A stretch of DNA of 64,000 bases from contig DASZZP010000022.1 of assembly GCA_035544875.1 (NCBI GenBank), positions 1-64,000 on the forward strand, given 5' to 3'. Positions 8,820-17,352 of this stretch are shown here, piece by piece. A model generated the notes under the pieces. The model searched no databases. It was given only the letters and a program-made list of their open reading frames with translations, and was not told the DNA's origin. The stretch comes from JASLEW01 sp035544875. Lineage in GTDB: Bacteria > Acidobacteriota > Thermoanaerobaculia > Multivoradales > UBA5704. Made by a program: the position numbers and the translations under genes. Position 1 is the stretch's first letter; each line of letters begins with the position of its first letter.

Positions 8820-9665
8820 ACGCCGCCGAGATTGGGCTGCCCTTTGTCGTGGTGGGTGGCGGGGTTGGTGACGTCGTTTGGCGCCGATCACCAGGGCCAC
8901 GTCGGCTTGCGGGAACTCGGAGTTCATGTCGTCAATCTCGAAGAGCTTGTCGTAGGGGATGTCGGCGTCAGCGAGCAGGACGTTCATGTGGCCGAGCATG
9001 CGCCTCGCCAGCGGGGGAGGGCCAAGCGCACGTCGACGCCGCGGCGAGTGAGCGAGTCGAAGAGCTCGCGCAGCTTGTGCTGGGCCTGCGACACAGCGAG
9101 GCCGTAGCCGGGCACGACGATCACCAGGCGTGCCGCGTCGAGGATCGAGGTGGCCTCCTCCGGGGTGGCGTTGCGCACGGTGCGCTGCTCGGCCGCGGCG
9201 CCGGCGCCGGCCTGCACTTGCCCGAAGGTGCCGAACAGCATGTTGGTGAAGGAGCGGTTCATCGCCCGGCACATGATGATCGAAAGCTCCAGGCCGGAGG
9301 AGGCGTCGAGGGCGCCGGCGATGATGAGCAGAGGGTTATCGAGCACGAACCCCATGTGACCGCAGACAGGCCGGCGTAGGAGTTGAGCACCGAGATGACG
9401 GTGGGCATGTCGGCGCCGCCGATCGGGATGATCAGGAGCACGCTGAAGATGAGGGAAAGCAGGGCGAAAACCGGGAACAGCCAGGTGCACTCGGGCGCGA
9501 CGATGAGGACCACGCCGCAGAGGACCGCGAGGCCGGAGCAGCGACAGGTTGACGAGGTTCTGGTTGCGATAGGTGATCGGCCGGGTAGGGAGGATTTCCT
9601 GGAGCCTCCCGAACGCCATCAGGTTGCCGGTGAACGGCCGGAGCGAGTTCAGATCTGGCGTCAGA
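8820..9665 (-). pseudogene. pntB: Decayed NAD(P) transhydrogenase beta subunit
   Basis: Translated fragments in different minus-strand frames match the C-terminal half of PntB in the correct order: FTGNLMAFGRLQE near 9650, IIPIGGADMPTVISVLNSYAG near 9400, SIIMCRAMNRSF and VIVVPGYGLAVSQAQ at 9100-9290, GHMNVLLADADIPYD near 8980, and FPQADVALVIGA then NDVTNPATHHD near 8830-8910. At least three frame changes separate them. The N-terminal half is absent: homology stops at about 9665, just before the tRNA fragment. An intact PntB has roughly 460 residues and forms the membrane part of the proton-translocating transhydrogenase. This copy cannot make a working protein. Confidence 0.85.
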
Positions 9666-9753
9666 CTTACGCAGAGCTTACGCGGAGCAAGTTGGCGGTG
9701 ACCATGACTACAAACGTCGGCGTTCTAAGTGCATGAATCAAAAGGTACGTACA

Positions 9754-9798
9754 TGGAGCCGACGGTCAGGATTGAACTGACGACCTGCTGATTACGAA
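9754..9798 (-). tRNA. 3' half of a tRNA-Thr(CGT) gene, fragment and possible attachment site
   Basis: Read on the minus strand, these 45 nt fold exactly as the 3' half of a tRNA: anticodon loop TTCGTAA (anticodon CGT), 3' anticodon stem TCAGC, five-base variable loop AGGTC, T stem GTCAG/CTGAC with loop TTCAATC, acceptor strand CGTCGGC, discriminator T and encoded CCA. The 5' half is missing; the sequence upstream is the end of rarA. Such 3' halves are typical scars of integrase-mediated insertion at tRNA genes. The fragment sits between the truncated pntB and rarA, and the TAA of its anticodon loop is the rarA stop codon. Confidence 0.75.
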
Positions 9799-11267
9799 TC
9801 TTCTTGGCGCTTGGTCTGGCTTGGGGAGCGTCCGGCGCGCTTGCTCTGGACGGCGGCGCGCAGGGCTCGGTAGCGCTCGAGGCGGCCTTTGAGGGCTTCC
9901 TCGAAGCCGCGGCCCCGGGGCTCGTAGAAGCGCGTGCCGGCCAGCGACTCGGGTAGGCAGTCGAGGCCGCCGACTCCCTCTTCGGTCGCGTGGGCGTAGA
10001 CGTAGCCGGCGCCGTAGCCGAGCTCGCTCATCAGGCGGGTGGGTGCGTTGCGGATGGCTAGCGGCACGGGGTCGGCGGGGCGCTCTTCGACGGTGCGGCG
10101 CGAGGCCTGGTAGCTCTCGTAGAGGGCGTTGCTCTTGGGGGCGAGGGCGAGGTAGATGACGGCCTGCGCCACCGCCAGCTCGCCCTCGGGCGAGCCGAGC
10201 AGGTGAAAGGCCTCGCGCGCCGCGAGCGCCTGGACCAGCGCCTGGGGATCGGCCAGGCCGACGTCCTCGCTGGCGAAACGGACGAGACGCCGCGCCACGT
10301 AGAGCGGGTCCTCTCCCGCGGCCAGCATGCGCGCCAGCCAGTAGAGCGCCGCATCGGGATCGCTCTCGCGCAGCGACTTGTGGAGCGCCGAGATCAGGTT
10401 GAAGTGCTCCTCGCCACTCTTGTCGTAGAGCAGCACCTTGCGCTGCGCGATCCGCCGCACCGCCGCGGCATCGACCCGGTGCGACTTCCCCCCGGCGCCA
10501 ACTGCAGCCTCGGGCGCACCATCCCCGATGCCGGACGCCGCATCCGCGCCGCCCTGCGCCGCGTCGGCCACGGCCAGCTCCAGCAGGTTGAGCGCCTTGC
10601 GCGCATCGCCCGAGGCCAGCTGCGCCAGCGCCGCCAAGGCGTCGTCGTCCACCTCGACCGCCGCCGCCGCCAAGCCGCGCTCGTGATCGCCCAGCGCCCG
10701 GCGCATCAACAGAACGAGGCCTTCCAGGTTCAGCGGTCCGAGCACCACGACACGGCAGCGCGACAAGAGCGCCGCGTTGATCTCGAAGGACGGGTTCTCG
10801 GTCGTGGCGCCTACCAGGATGATGTCGCCGCGCTCGACGTAGGGGAGGAACGCGTCCTGCTGCGCGCGGTTGAAGCGGTGGATCTCGTCGACGAACAGCA
10901 GCGTGCGGCGCCCTTGCGCCCGGCGCAGACGCGCCGCCTCGGCCATCACTTCCTTGACCTCTTTGATGCCCGAGGTGACGGCCGAGAAGGGGAGGAAGTG
11001 GCAGGAAGTCGCGGCCGCGATGATCCGCGCCAGGGTCGTCTTGCCCGACCCGGGCGGGCCCCAGAAGATCAGCGACGGGACGCGGTCGGCGGCGATGGCG
11101 CGCCGCAGGAAGGCGCCCTCTCCTACGACCTCGGGCTGGCCAACGACCTCGTCGAGCGACTGCGGCCGCATCCGCTCGGCGAGTGGCGAATCGCGGGCCG
11201 CTGCCGCCGCCGCGGCCGCCGGGGCAAACCCGACTGGCGGCTGCTGATCGTCGAACAGCCCTGCCAT
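9792..11267 (-). CDS. rarA: Replication-associated recombination protein A (AAA+ ATPase)
   Basis: RarA/MgsA is a clamp-loader-like AAA+ ATPase that acts at stalled replication forks. The 491-aa product has Walker A GPPGSGKT (70-77), Walker B LLFVDEIHRF with DEIH at 127-130, the sensor motif GATTENPSF, and the family's C-terminal domain with YLARMLAAGEDPLYVARRL and LPESLAGTRFYEP. The ATG at 11267 gives the expected MAGLFDDQQ opening and lies 10 nt after the stop of the oxidoreductase gene, so the two are probably co-transcribed. The last codons (..EDS, TAA) run into the tRNA fragment, so the extreme C-terminus may have been rewritten by the recombination event. Confidence 0.95.
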   Translation of the reverse strand: MAGLFDDQQPPVGFAPAAAAAAAARDSPLAERMRPQSLDEVVGQPEVVGEGAFLRRAIAADRVPSLIFWGPPGSGKTTLARIIAAATSCHFLPFSAVTSGIKEVKEVMAEAARLRRAQGRRTLLFVDEIHRFNRAQQDAFLPYVERGDIILVGATTENPSFEINAALLSRCRVVVLGPLNLEGLVLLMRRALGDHERGLAAAAVEVDDDALAALAQLASGDARKALNLLELAVADAAQGGADAASGIGDGAPEAAVGAGGKSHRVDAAAVRRIAQRKVLLYDKSGEEHFNLISALHKSLRESDPDAALYWLARMLAAGEDPLYVARRLVRFASEDVGLADPQALVQALAAREAFHLLGSPEGELAVAQAVIYLALAPKSNALYESYQASRRTVEERPADPVPLAIRNAPTRLMSELGYGAGYVYAHATEEGVGGLDCLPESLAGTRFYEPRGRGFEEALKGRLERYRALRAAVQSKRAGRSPSQTKRQEDS

Positions 11268-11277
11268 GTTCAGGCGG

Positions 11278-13389
11278 TCAGTGGGCGGCGGCGCCGGCGG
11301 AGCCGACGGCCCCGGCGCCCCAATCGCCCCCGCCGCCGTCCTCCAGCGCGACCTCGACCCGCGCGTCGTTGAAGCAGGCGCCTCCTCCCAGGTCGGCGGC
11401 GGTGGCGGGGACCAGGGCATTGGCCGTCGAGCCGGAGCGGGTGTTGTGGCTCCACAACCCCTTGGGCAGCAGCACCACGCCCGCGGCGAGATCGGGATTC
11501 AGCCGCGCCGCCGTGAGCACCTCGCCGAGCTCGTTCCAGATGCGGACCGCGGCGCCCTCTCCGATCCCGCGCCGCGCGGCATCCTCGGGGTGGATCTCGA
11601 GCGCCACCTGCTTGCGGTGCAGGTGGCCGAGGATCGAGCTGACGGTGCGCGAGGTGGCCGGGGAAATCAGGGCCAGCGGGTAGAGCGCGGTCGCCGGGTC
11701 TTCCTGATAGGTGTAGAGGCCGCGCGGCGCCTCGCGGTCGAGCGCCTCGGGGACGAGATCGACCTTGCGGTCGCGGGTGCGCGGAAAGTTGTCGACGAAC
11801 TGCACCGGCGACTCACCGCAGTCGGGGTTGGCAATACCCGCCTGTTCGAGCTCGGCGCCGACGCGAGGCGAGCGGCGCAGCAACGCGGACGTCAGCTCGG
11901 CGGCGCCGTGCGGATCGCCGGGCCGCTCGAGTCCGAGCCGGCGGCAGAGCTCGCCGAAGACCTCGTAGTTGGGGCGCGCCTCGCCCACCGGCTCGACCAC
12001 CGGCGCCGAGCGGTGCGCGACCAGCGAGCCGTAGCCGCGGCTCAGCTCGTGGTGCTCGAGGAAGGTCGTCGCCGGCAGCACCAGGTCGGCGTAGCGGGCG
12101 GTGTCGGTCGCCACCGGATCGTAGACCACCGTGAATAGGTCGTCGCGCTCCAGGCCGCGGCGCACTCTGCCCTGCTCGGGCAGGGTCGCCAGCGGGTTGC
12201 AGTTGTAGACGAACAGCACCTGGATCGGCGGCCGGTCCCACTCGAGCAGCGCCTCGCCCAGCCGGTTCATGTTGAGGATGCGGGTCGCCGCGCCGGCCTC
12301 GGCGGGCGCCAGCGCCGCCGCCGCGGCATCGTCGAAGGCCCAGGCGCCGCTGTTGCTCAGCGTGTAGCCGCCGCCCCGGACGCCAAACTTGCCGGCGACC
12401 GCGGGCAGGGCCAGCGTCGCGGCCACCGCCGATCCGCCGTTGCGGTTGCGCTCGATGCCCCAGCCGGCGCGGATCACCGCCGGCGACGAGTCGGCGTACA
12501 GGCGGAAGAAGCGCTCGAGCTCGGCGGCGGCGATGCCCGACACCGCGGCCGCCCGCGCCGGCTCCCACGGTGCCGCGCGCCGCCGCAGCTCTGCGGCGCC
12601 ATGGGTGTGGGCGGCGAGGAAGCCGAGGTCGGCCCGCCCCTCCTCGAACAGCCAGCGGATCGCCGCCAGGGCGACCACCAGATCGGTTCCCGGCCGCGGC
12701 GCCAGGTGCAGGTCCGCCTTCTTGGCCAGCGGCGTCCGGCGCGGATCGACGACCACCAGGCGCGCGCCTTGGCGCTGCGCTTCGAGAATCACCGGCACCA
12801 GGTGGATGCCGCTCGCCGACGGATTCACCCCCCAGAGCACGATCAGCCGCGCGTGGCGGAAATCCGGCAGGGCGACTCCCGGCATCTTGCCGTAGAGGCC
12901 CGTCGCCGCGCTGCCGGAGGGGGCCGCGCAGACCGTGCGCGCCAGGCGCGAGGCGCCGAGGCGGGCAAAGAGGCGGGCGTCGGTCGTCCCCTGGGTGAGC
13001 AGGCCGTTGGAGCCGCCGTAGTAGAAAGGCAGGATCGACTCGCCGCCGAAGCGCTCCCTGGCCTCGCGCATCCGGCCCACGACCAGGTCGAAGGCCTCGT
13101 CCCAGCTGACCCGCTCGAAGCTCCCCTCGCCCTTGCGGCCGCGGCGAACGGCGGGGTGAGTCAGCCGCCCTTCGCCGTACATCAGCTCCGGCCAGCGCCG
13201 CACCTTGGCGCAGATGAAGCCGTCGGTGAACGGGTTGCGATGGCTGCCGTCGAGCTTGACGACCCGCCCACCCGCAACCTCGACCGTCAGGCTGCAGGCA
13301 TCGGGGCAGTCGAGCGGGCAGGCGCTCTCGACGCTGCGGGGGCCTTCCGCCGCTGCGAGTGGCTGCGATGGTTGCAATGGCTGCACCAT
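11278..13389 (-). CDS. Molybdopterin-dependent oxidoreductase with N-terminal [4Fe-4S] site
   Basis: A 703-aa member of the DMSO reductase/formate dehydrogenase superfamily. Cys24, Cys28, Cys32 and Cys60 form the N-terminal iron-sulfur site (CPLDCPDAC...FICAKV). Family landmarks follow: SWDEAFDLV, LIVLWGVNPSAS, VVVDPRRTPLAKKADLHLAPRPGTD, and a C-terminal molybdopterin-guanine-dinucleotide-binding domain (IWNELGEV... KGLWSHNT). No twin-arginine signal is visible at the N-terminus, so a cytoplasmic location is likely. The substrate cannot be told from sequence; no partner electron-transfer subunit is adjacent. The molybdate importer at 46.7-49.3 kb could supply its metal. Confidence 0.9.
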   Translation of the reverse strand: MVQPLQPSQPLAAAEGPRSVESACPLDCPDACSLTVEVAGGRVVKLDGSHRNPFTDGFICAKVRRWPELMYGEGRLTHPAVRRGRKGEGSFERVSWDEAFDLVVGRMREARERFGGESILPFYYGGSNGLLTQGTTDARLFARLGASRLARTVCAAPSGSAATGLYGKMPGVALPDFRHARLIVLWGVNPSASGIHLVPVILEAQRQGARLVVVDPRRTPLAKKADLHLAPRPGTDLVVALAAIRWLFEEGRADLGFLAAHTHGAAELRRRAAPWEPARAAAVSGIAAAELERFFRLYADSSPAVIRAGWGIERNRNGGSAVAATLALPAVAGKFGVRGGGYTLSNSGAWAFDDAAAAALAPAEAGAATRILNMNRLGEALLEWDRPPIQVLFVYNCNPLATLPEQGRVRRGLERDDLFTVVYDPVATDTARYADLVLPATTFLEHHELSRGYGSLVAHRSAPVVEPVGEARPNYEVFGELCRRLGLERPGDPHGAAELTSALLRRSPRVGAELEQAGIANPDCGESPVQFVDNFPRTRDRKVDLVPEALDREAPRGLYTYQEDPATALYPLALISPATSRTVSSILGHLHRKQVALEIHPEDAARRGIGEGAAVRIWNELGEVLTAARLNPDLAAGVVLLPKGLWSHNTRSGSTANALVPATAADLGGGACFNDARVEVALEDGGGGDWGAGAVGSAGAAAH

Positions 13390-13475
13390 GGTCGCGATCC
13401 TATACCCATAGGCAGTCCGTGCGCCCGGCGTCGATGGCGTGTGCCGTGGGTGCGGCGAGCGCCGCGAAGGACGCC

Positions 13476-15653
13476 TCAGGCGCCGCCGTAGGCCAGCGTG
13501 ACGAGCAGCGACCGCCGCGGGCCGGGAAAGCCGATGAGGGTCTGGTAGTGCCGGTCGGCGAGGTTGTCGACCCGGCCGCGCAGCTTCCAGCCAGCACCGG
13601 CGGCGCTGCCGAGGCGCCAGCCGGCGGCAAAACCGATCACCGGGTAGCCGGCGACCGTGTCGCGGCCGGGCACCGCCAGCTCCTGGTCGAAGGAGCGCGA
13701 CACCGCCTGCGCATCGAGGCGCAGGCTCAGGCGCTCAAGCGGCCGCCAGTCGACGCGGCCACCTCCCACCCAGCGCGGACGGTGCAGAAGGGGGGCGTGG
13801 GAGCGCAGGTCTTTGACCTCCTGCCAGGTAAGGTTGACGGCGGCCGACAAAGGCGCTGCAGGGCGCCAGGTGAGCGCCAGCTCGGCGCCGTGCGCCTCGA
13901 CGATCGAGCGGTTGACGTGCAAGAAGCGCTGGAAGTCGAAGTCGATGAGATCGCGAAAGCGGTTGTAAAAGAGGGTGGCGCCGGCGGTGAAGCGCGCCGC
14001 CGCGAAGGTCTGCTCGGCGCCCGCATCGGCCCCGAACGAAGTCTCTGGGCGCAGGCCGGGGTTGCCGCCCAGCGCCCGCGGGCTGGCCAGGGCAAAGAAG
14101 CTGGGCAGCTTGAAGGCCCTCCCGGCGGAGGCGTGCAGGCGGGTGGCGCCGCCGCCCGGCTGGCCGCTCCAGCCGGCGCGCGGGCTCCACTGGCGGCCGC
14201 CGCCGCCGCGCGTGCCGGCGCCCCGCGGCCGGTCGAGCCGGGCGCCGAGCTCGACTGTTGAGCGCTCGCCCGCCCAGAGCAGCTCGCTGTAGGCCCCGAG
14301 CAGCGTGCGGCCGACCGTGTAGTCGCCGTGCAGCTCTCCTCCCTGGCGCGGCGGCAGGTGCAGCAGGCTGCGGTTCTCTCCGTCCTGGCGCTCGGCATCG
14401 AGGCCGCCGCTCCAGTGCAGCCGCTCGCCCTGGTAGAGGGTCACGGCCCCGCCGGCCCGGAGCTGCGAGTAGGCCGTCGTCTGGTCGGAGGCGGGCACCA
14501 GGAACCCTACCGCCGGGCTGGTGCGGTCGAGGTCGTGGCGGTACAGGGAGAGCGTCCACTTGCTCGGGTGCGCCGCCGAGTCGGCCGACAGCTCGCCGCC
14601 CAGGCCCGTTTCGCGGTGTTCGGAGCGGCGCAGCCGACCGCTGCCGAGCAGCGGGCCGCCCGAAGAGTCGGGGTAGTCGTCGCCGTGCCAGAGGGCGTAG
14701 CGCCCGTTGAGCCGCAGCCGCGCCGCGGACCCCAGCGGCTGGTTGAGGCTGCCGCAGCTGTCGAGCTCGCGAAAGCTGTCGCGGGCGATGCGCCGGCTCT
14801 CCTCTTCCCAGCCGAGGCCGACGGCATACCCGCCGCGTCCGAGGCCGCCCGAGAGCGTCCCGTGGAGCTGGCGCAGCGCGGCGTTGCCGGCACCCACCTC
14901 GAGCTCGGCGGACGGCAGACCGGGACGCCCCTGACGGGTGATGAGGTTGATCGCCCCCGCGAGGCCGGTCGAGCCGTAGATCGAGGAGAGCGGACCGCGC
15001 ACGATCTCGATGCGCTCGACGGCGGCGGCCGGCAACCCTTCGAGATCGAAGACGTCGCCCACCTGGTAGGTGGGGTCGTTGACCGGCACGCCGTCGAGCA
15101 GCAGCAGCGAGAAGCTGTCCTTGCCGCCGCGCATCTGCACGGTGGAGAGGCCGCCGCGGGTGCCGTTGGTGGTGACGTCGAGGCCGGGCACGAAGCGCAA
15201 CAGCTCGGCCACGGTGCGCACTCCCGATTCCGCGATTTCCTGCCTCGTGAGCACCGTCACGGTGGCGGTCGCCGAAGCGAGCGGCCGCGCCGACACGGTG
15301 GCGGTCTCGTAGAACTTCGCGCCCCCCGGCCCTGGCTCAGGATCCGCCGCCGCCGCCTCTGGGGAGTTCTCGGCCGCCCCGGCGGTCTCGCTTTCCGCGC
15401 CGGCTATTCCCCCCGCGGTCGGCGGCGCGGGAGCCGGCGGGGCCACGCCGGAGGCCGGGGCCGCGCCCTGAGCATGGGCTGGCCGCGCCAGCGCGGCTGC
15501 CAGCGTCAGGGCGGCGGCCGCCAGCCACACGGCCGCCAGCACGCGGGCGGAAGCTGACCGCCGGACGCGGGCCAGCGAGGTGGCCGGCGGGCAGCGTTCG
15601 AGTCCCTTCGCCGCCTGCGCCGGCGCCGCACCCCTCCCAGCCCTCCTCTTCAA
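13476..15653 (-). CDS. TonB-dependent outer-membrane receptor (BtuB-like)
   Basis: A TonB-dependent transporter of about 725 residues. It has a hydrophobic signal segment near residues 38-63 ending ARPAHAQ, a linker rich in Ala/Pro/Glu, a plug domain from about residue 114 (VTVLTRQEIAESG..VAELLRFVPGLDV, QMRGGKDSFSLLLLDGVPVND, RIEIVRGPLSSIYGSTGLAGAINLIT) and a long beta-barrel ending in a short hydrophobic strand (LLVTLAYGGA). Overall it resembles the vitamin B12 receptor class. No ATG lies at a sensible place. I chose TTG 15653, which overlaps the TGA of the upstream gene; a downstream GTG at 15542 is an alternative but lacks a charged n-region. The ligand is unknown; no cobalamin riboswitch was noticed. 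Confidence 0.88.
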   Translation of the reverse strand: MKRRAGRGAAPAQAAKGLERCPPATSLARVRRSASARVLAAVWLAAAALTLAAALARPAHAQGAAPASGVAPPAPAPPTAGGIAGAESETAGAAENSPEAAAADPEPGPGGAKFYETATVSARPLASATATVTVLTRQEIAESGVRTVAELLRFVPGLDVTTNGTRGGLSTVQMRGGKDSFSLLLLDGVPVNDPTYQVGDVFDLEGLPAAAVERIEIVRGPLSSIYGSTGLAGAINLITRQGRPGLPSAELEVGAGNAALRQLHGTLSGGLGRGGYAVGLGWEEESRRIARDSFRELDSCGSLNQPLGSAARLRLNGRYALWHGDDYPDSSGGPLLGSGRLRRSEHRETGLGGELSADSAAHPSKWTLSLYRHDLDRTSPAVGFLVPASDQTTAYSQLRAGGAVTLYQGERLHWSGGLDAERQDGENRSLLHLPPRQGGELHGDYTVGRTLLGAYSELLWAGERSTVELGARLDRPRGAGTRGGGGRQWSPRAGWSGQPGGGATRLHASAGRAFKLPSFFALASPRALGGNPGLRPETSFGADAGAEQTFAAARFTAGATLFYNRFRDLIDFDFQRFLHVNRSIVEAHGAELALTWRPAAPLSAAVNLTWQEVKDLRSHAPLLHRPRWVGGGRVDWRPLERLSLRLDAQAVSRSFDQELAVPGRDTVAGYPVIGFAAGWRLGSAAGAGWKLRGRVDNLADRHYQTLIGFPGPRRSLLVTLAYGGA

Positions 15654-17263
15654 GCGGGGCAACCGGCCTGCAGCCACTGCAGGACGAGCCGGCGCTGGTC
15701 CGCCGACATCTCGCGCGTCACCGGCATGAAGTTGGGGTCCGACTCGGGCAGCGCCAGCACCGCGGCAATCGGCTTGGCGTTGGCCTTCACGTCGTCGTAG
15801 GACGACAGGTCGACGATGCTCGCCATGTAGGCATAGAGGAAGTAGTACTCGAAGAGGATCGGCGCCACATCCTTCCAGGTCGGATTGACGATCGGCGGAT
15901 CGATGCTGTTGAACACCTTGACGGTGATCGGCGCCCCCGGGACGTTGTCGGCCGCCGAAGCCCACGGACCGCCGATGAAATAGAGCTGGCCGTCGACGAA
16001 CTTGCGCCGCGCCGGCTTGGGCGCCGGGTTGCTGGCCTGCAGGGGGATCTCGGCTCGGCCGTCAGCGCCGGTCGTGACGCTCTGGGGAAACGACAGCGCT
16101 CCCGCGGGCTGGTTGTTCTGGTCCTGGCCATCGGGGCCGGGCTGCGGAATGAGAGTGAGCGGCAGCGCGAGACCGGGCGCAGGCTGCCCGAACGTCGTGG
16201 CAACCAGGGTCATCGAGCCGCGGTCGCCGGGGTTCATGTAGAGCGTCGCGCCGTCGGCCTCCGTGTAGAGGCCGTTGGAGCTCTCGGCCAGGCCGACGCC
16301 CCCCGCGATCAGGACGGCAAGCGGCTGGCCGGCGACCTGCTGCAGCTGTTGCGGCGTGAGCTCGACCTGCGCCACTCCCGCGGTGACCTCGAGCTGGTAG
16401 TCGATCGCCCCCAGCGCCGCGGGCCCGCCGGGAAGAAGCACGGCGGCCTGCATCGTGCCGAGGTCGATCGGCGGGCCGCCGGGCGTCTGCTCCGGCACCG
16501 AGTTGCCGAGATCGAAGGTCAGGGTCGAACGGCGCGGATCGACCTTCGCCGGTGCGAACCAGAGCGGCGAGCCGCCGGTCCACCCGGCGGGCGGCGGCGG
16601 CGGGCCGAGGAAGCGATCGACGGCGTTGAACCGCGGCTGACCACGCTGCCACGGCCCGATCGTGCCGACGATCTTGCCATGCTGGAAACCGGCGCTCTGC
16701 TGGCGGTCGTTGTAGCCGTAGCAGCTCAGCCGGATCGACAGCCCATCCGGGCTCGCCGCCTGCAGCTGGCCGAGCAGCGGCGAGGAGCCGGCGTCCCACT
16801 GCAGCGCCTGCAGCACCGACTGGAAGGCGCCTCCCGCCGCGGTGTCGCCGCTCATCGACGGCACCCGGGTGAACCAGAGGTTGAGCAGGGTGCCCGCCTC
16901 CAGGAAATGACCCTGCAGGAGGGTCGCGCCGCCCGCCACGAGGCGCAGGTCGAAGCCGTAGAGACGCGTCCGCCCCTGCTGATCGGTGTCGAGGTCGACC
17001 AGCTTGGCAGGGTATTTCGCGGCATGGCTCTGGCAACCGGCCCCGATCACCGGGTCGCCCGCGAGGTGCAGGGTGCCGCTGCCGTCGACGAAGGAGCGCA
17101 CGGTGGCAGTGACCGTCCAGGCGTGCGAGCCGTATGGGTTCCACGACAGGTTGAGCTGCCCGCGGTTGGCCGGATCGTAGTTGGCGATTGTGTTGTTGAT
17201 CGTCGAAGGATCGGCGGTGAACGTGCCAGCGAAGTGGAGACGCGGAACGTCGAGATAGCTCAT
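15650..17263 (-). CDS. VioB-N-like protein of unknown function
   Basis: A 537-aa protein opening MSYLDVPRLHFAGTF, which resembles the start of the VioB N-terminal region (VioB begins MSILDFPRIHFRG). It has no signal peptide. The body is Gly/Pro-rich and probably mostly beta strand (LDLGTMQAAVLLPGG, GATLYMNPGDRGSMTLVATTFGQ), with a helical tail (SYDDVKANAKPIAAVLALPESD, MSADQRRLVLQWLQAG). The catalytic C-terminal part of VioB is not recognised. A very strong ribosome site (GGAGGGAGG) precedes the ATG at 17263, which decides the start over an in-frame ATG 39 nt upstream. Its stop overlaps the TonB receptor start, so the two are probably made together. Confidence 0.7.
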   Translation of the reverse strand: MSYLDVPRLHFAGTFTADPSTINNTIANYDPANRGQLNLSWNPYGSHAWTVTATVRSFVDGSGTLHLAGDPVIGAGCQSHAAKYPAKLVDLDTDQQGRTRLYGFDLRLVAGGATLLQGHFLEAGTLLNLWFTRVPSMSGDTAAGGAFQSVLQALQWDAGSSPLLGQLQAASPDGLSIRLSCYGYNDRQQSAGFQHGKIVGTIGPWQRGQPRFNAVDRFLGPPPPPAGWTGGSPLWFAPAKVDPRRSTLTFDLGNSVPEQTPGGPPIDLGTMQAAVLLPGGPAALGAIDYQLEVTAGVAQVELTPQQLQQVAGQPLAVLIAGGVGLAESSNGLYTEADGATLYMNPGDRGSMTLVATTFGQPAPGLALPLTLIPQPGPDGQDQNNQPAGALSFPQSVTTGADGRAEIPLQASNPAPKPARRKFVDGQLYFIGGPWASAADNVPGAPITVKVFNSIDPPIVNPTWKDVAPILFEYYFLYAYMASIVDLSSYDDVKANAKPIAAVLALPESDPNFMPVTREMSADQRRLVLQWLQAGCPA

Positions 17264-17352
17264 GACTCCCTCCTCCCTCCAGACCTTCACGGCTGCTGAC
17301 AAGAAATCGGAAAATCGACGCTACCACAACAGAATCGAAATTGACAATGGTC

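Noticed and set aside
8505..9272. A single 255-aa minus-strand protein over the pntB relic
   Set aside because: Only part of this frame matches PntB; the remainder is out-of-frame translation, so it is better described as a pseudogene with frame changes.
15653..17352. Cobalamin riboswitch upstream of the BtuB-like receptor
   Set aside because: The receptor start overlaps the preceding gene, leaving no leader, and the 89-nt gap before that gene is too short and lacks B12-box-like sequence.
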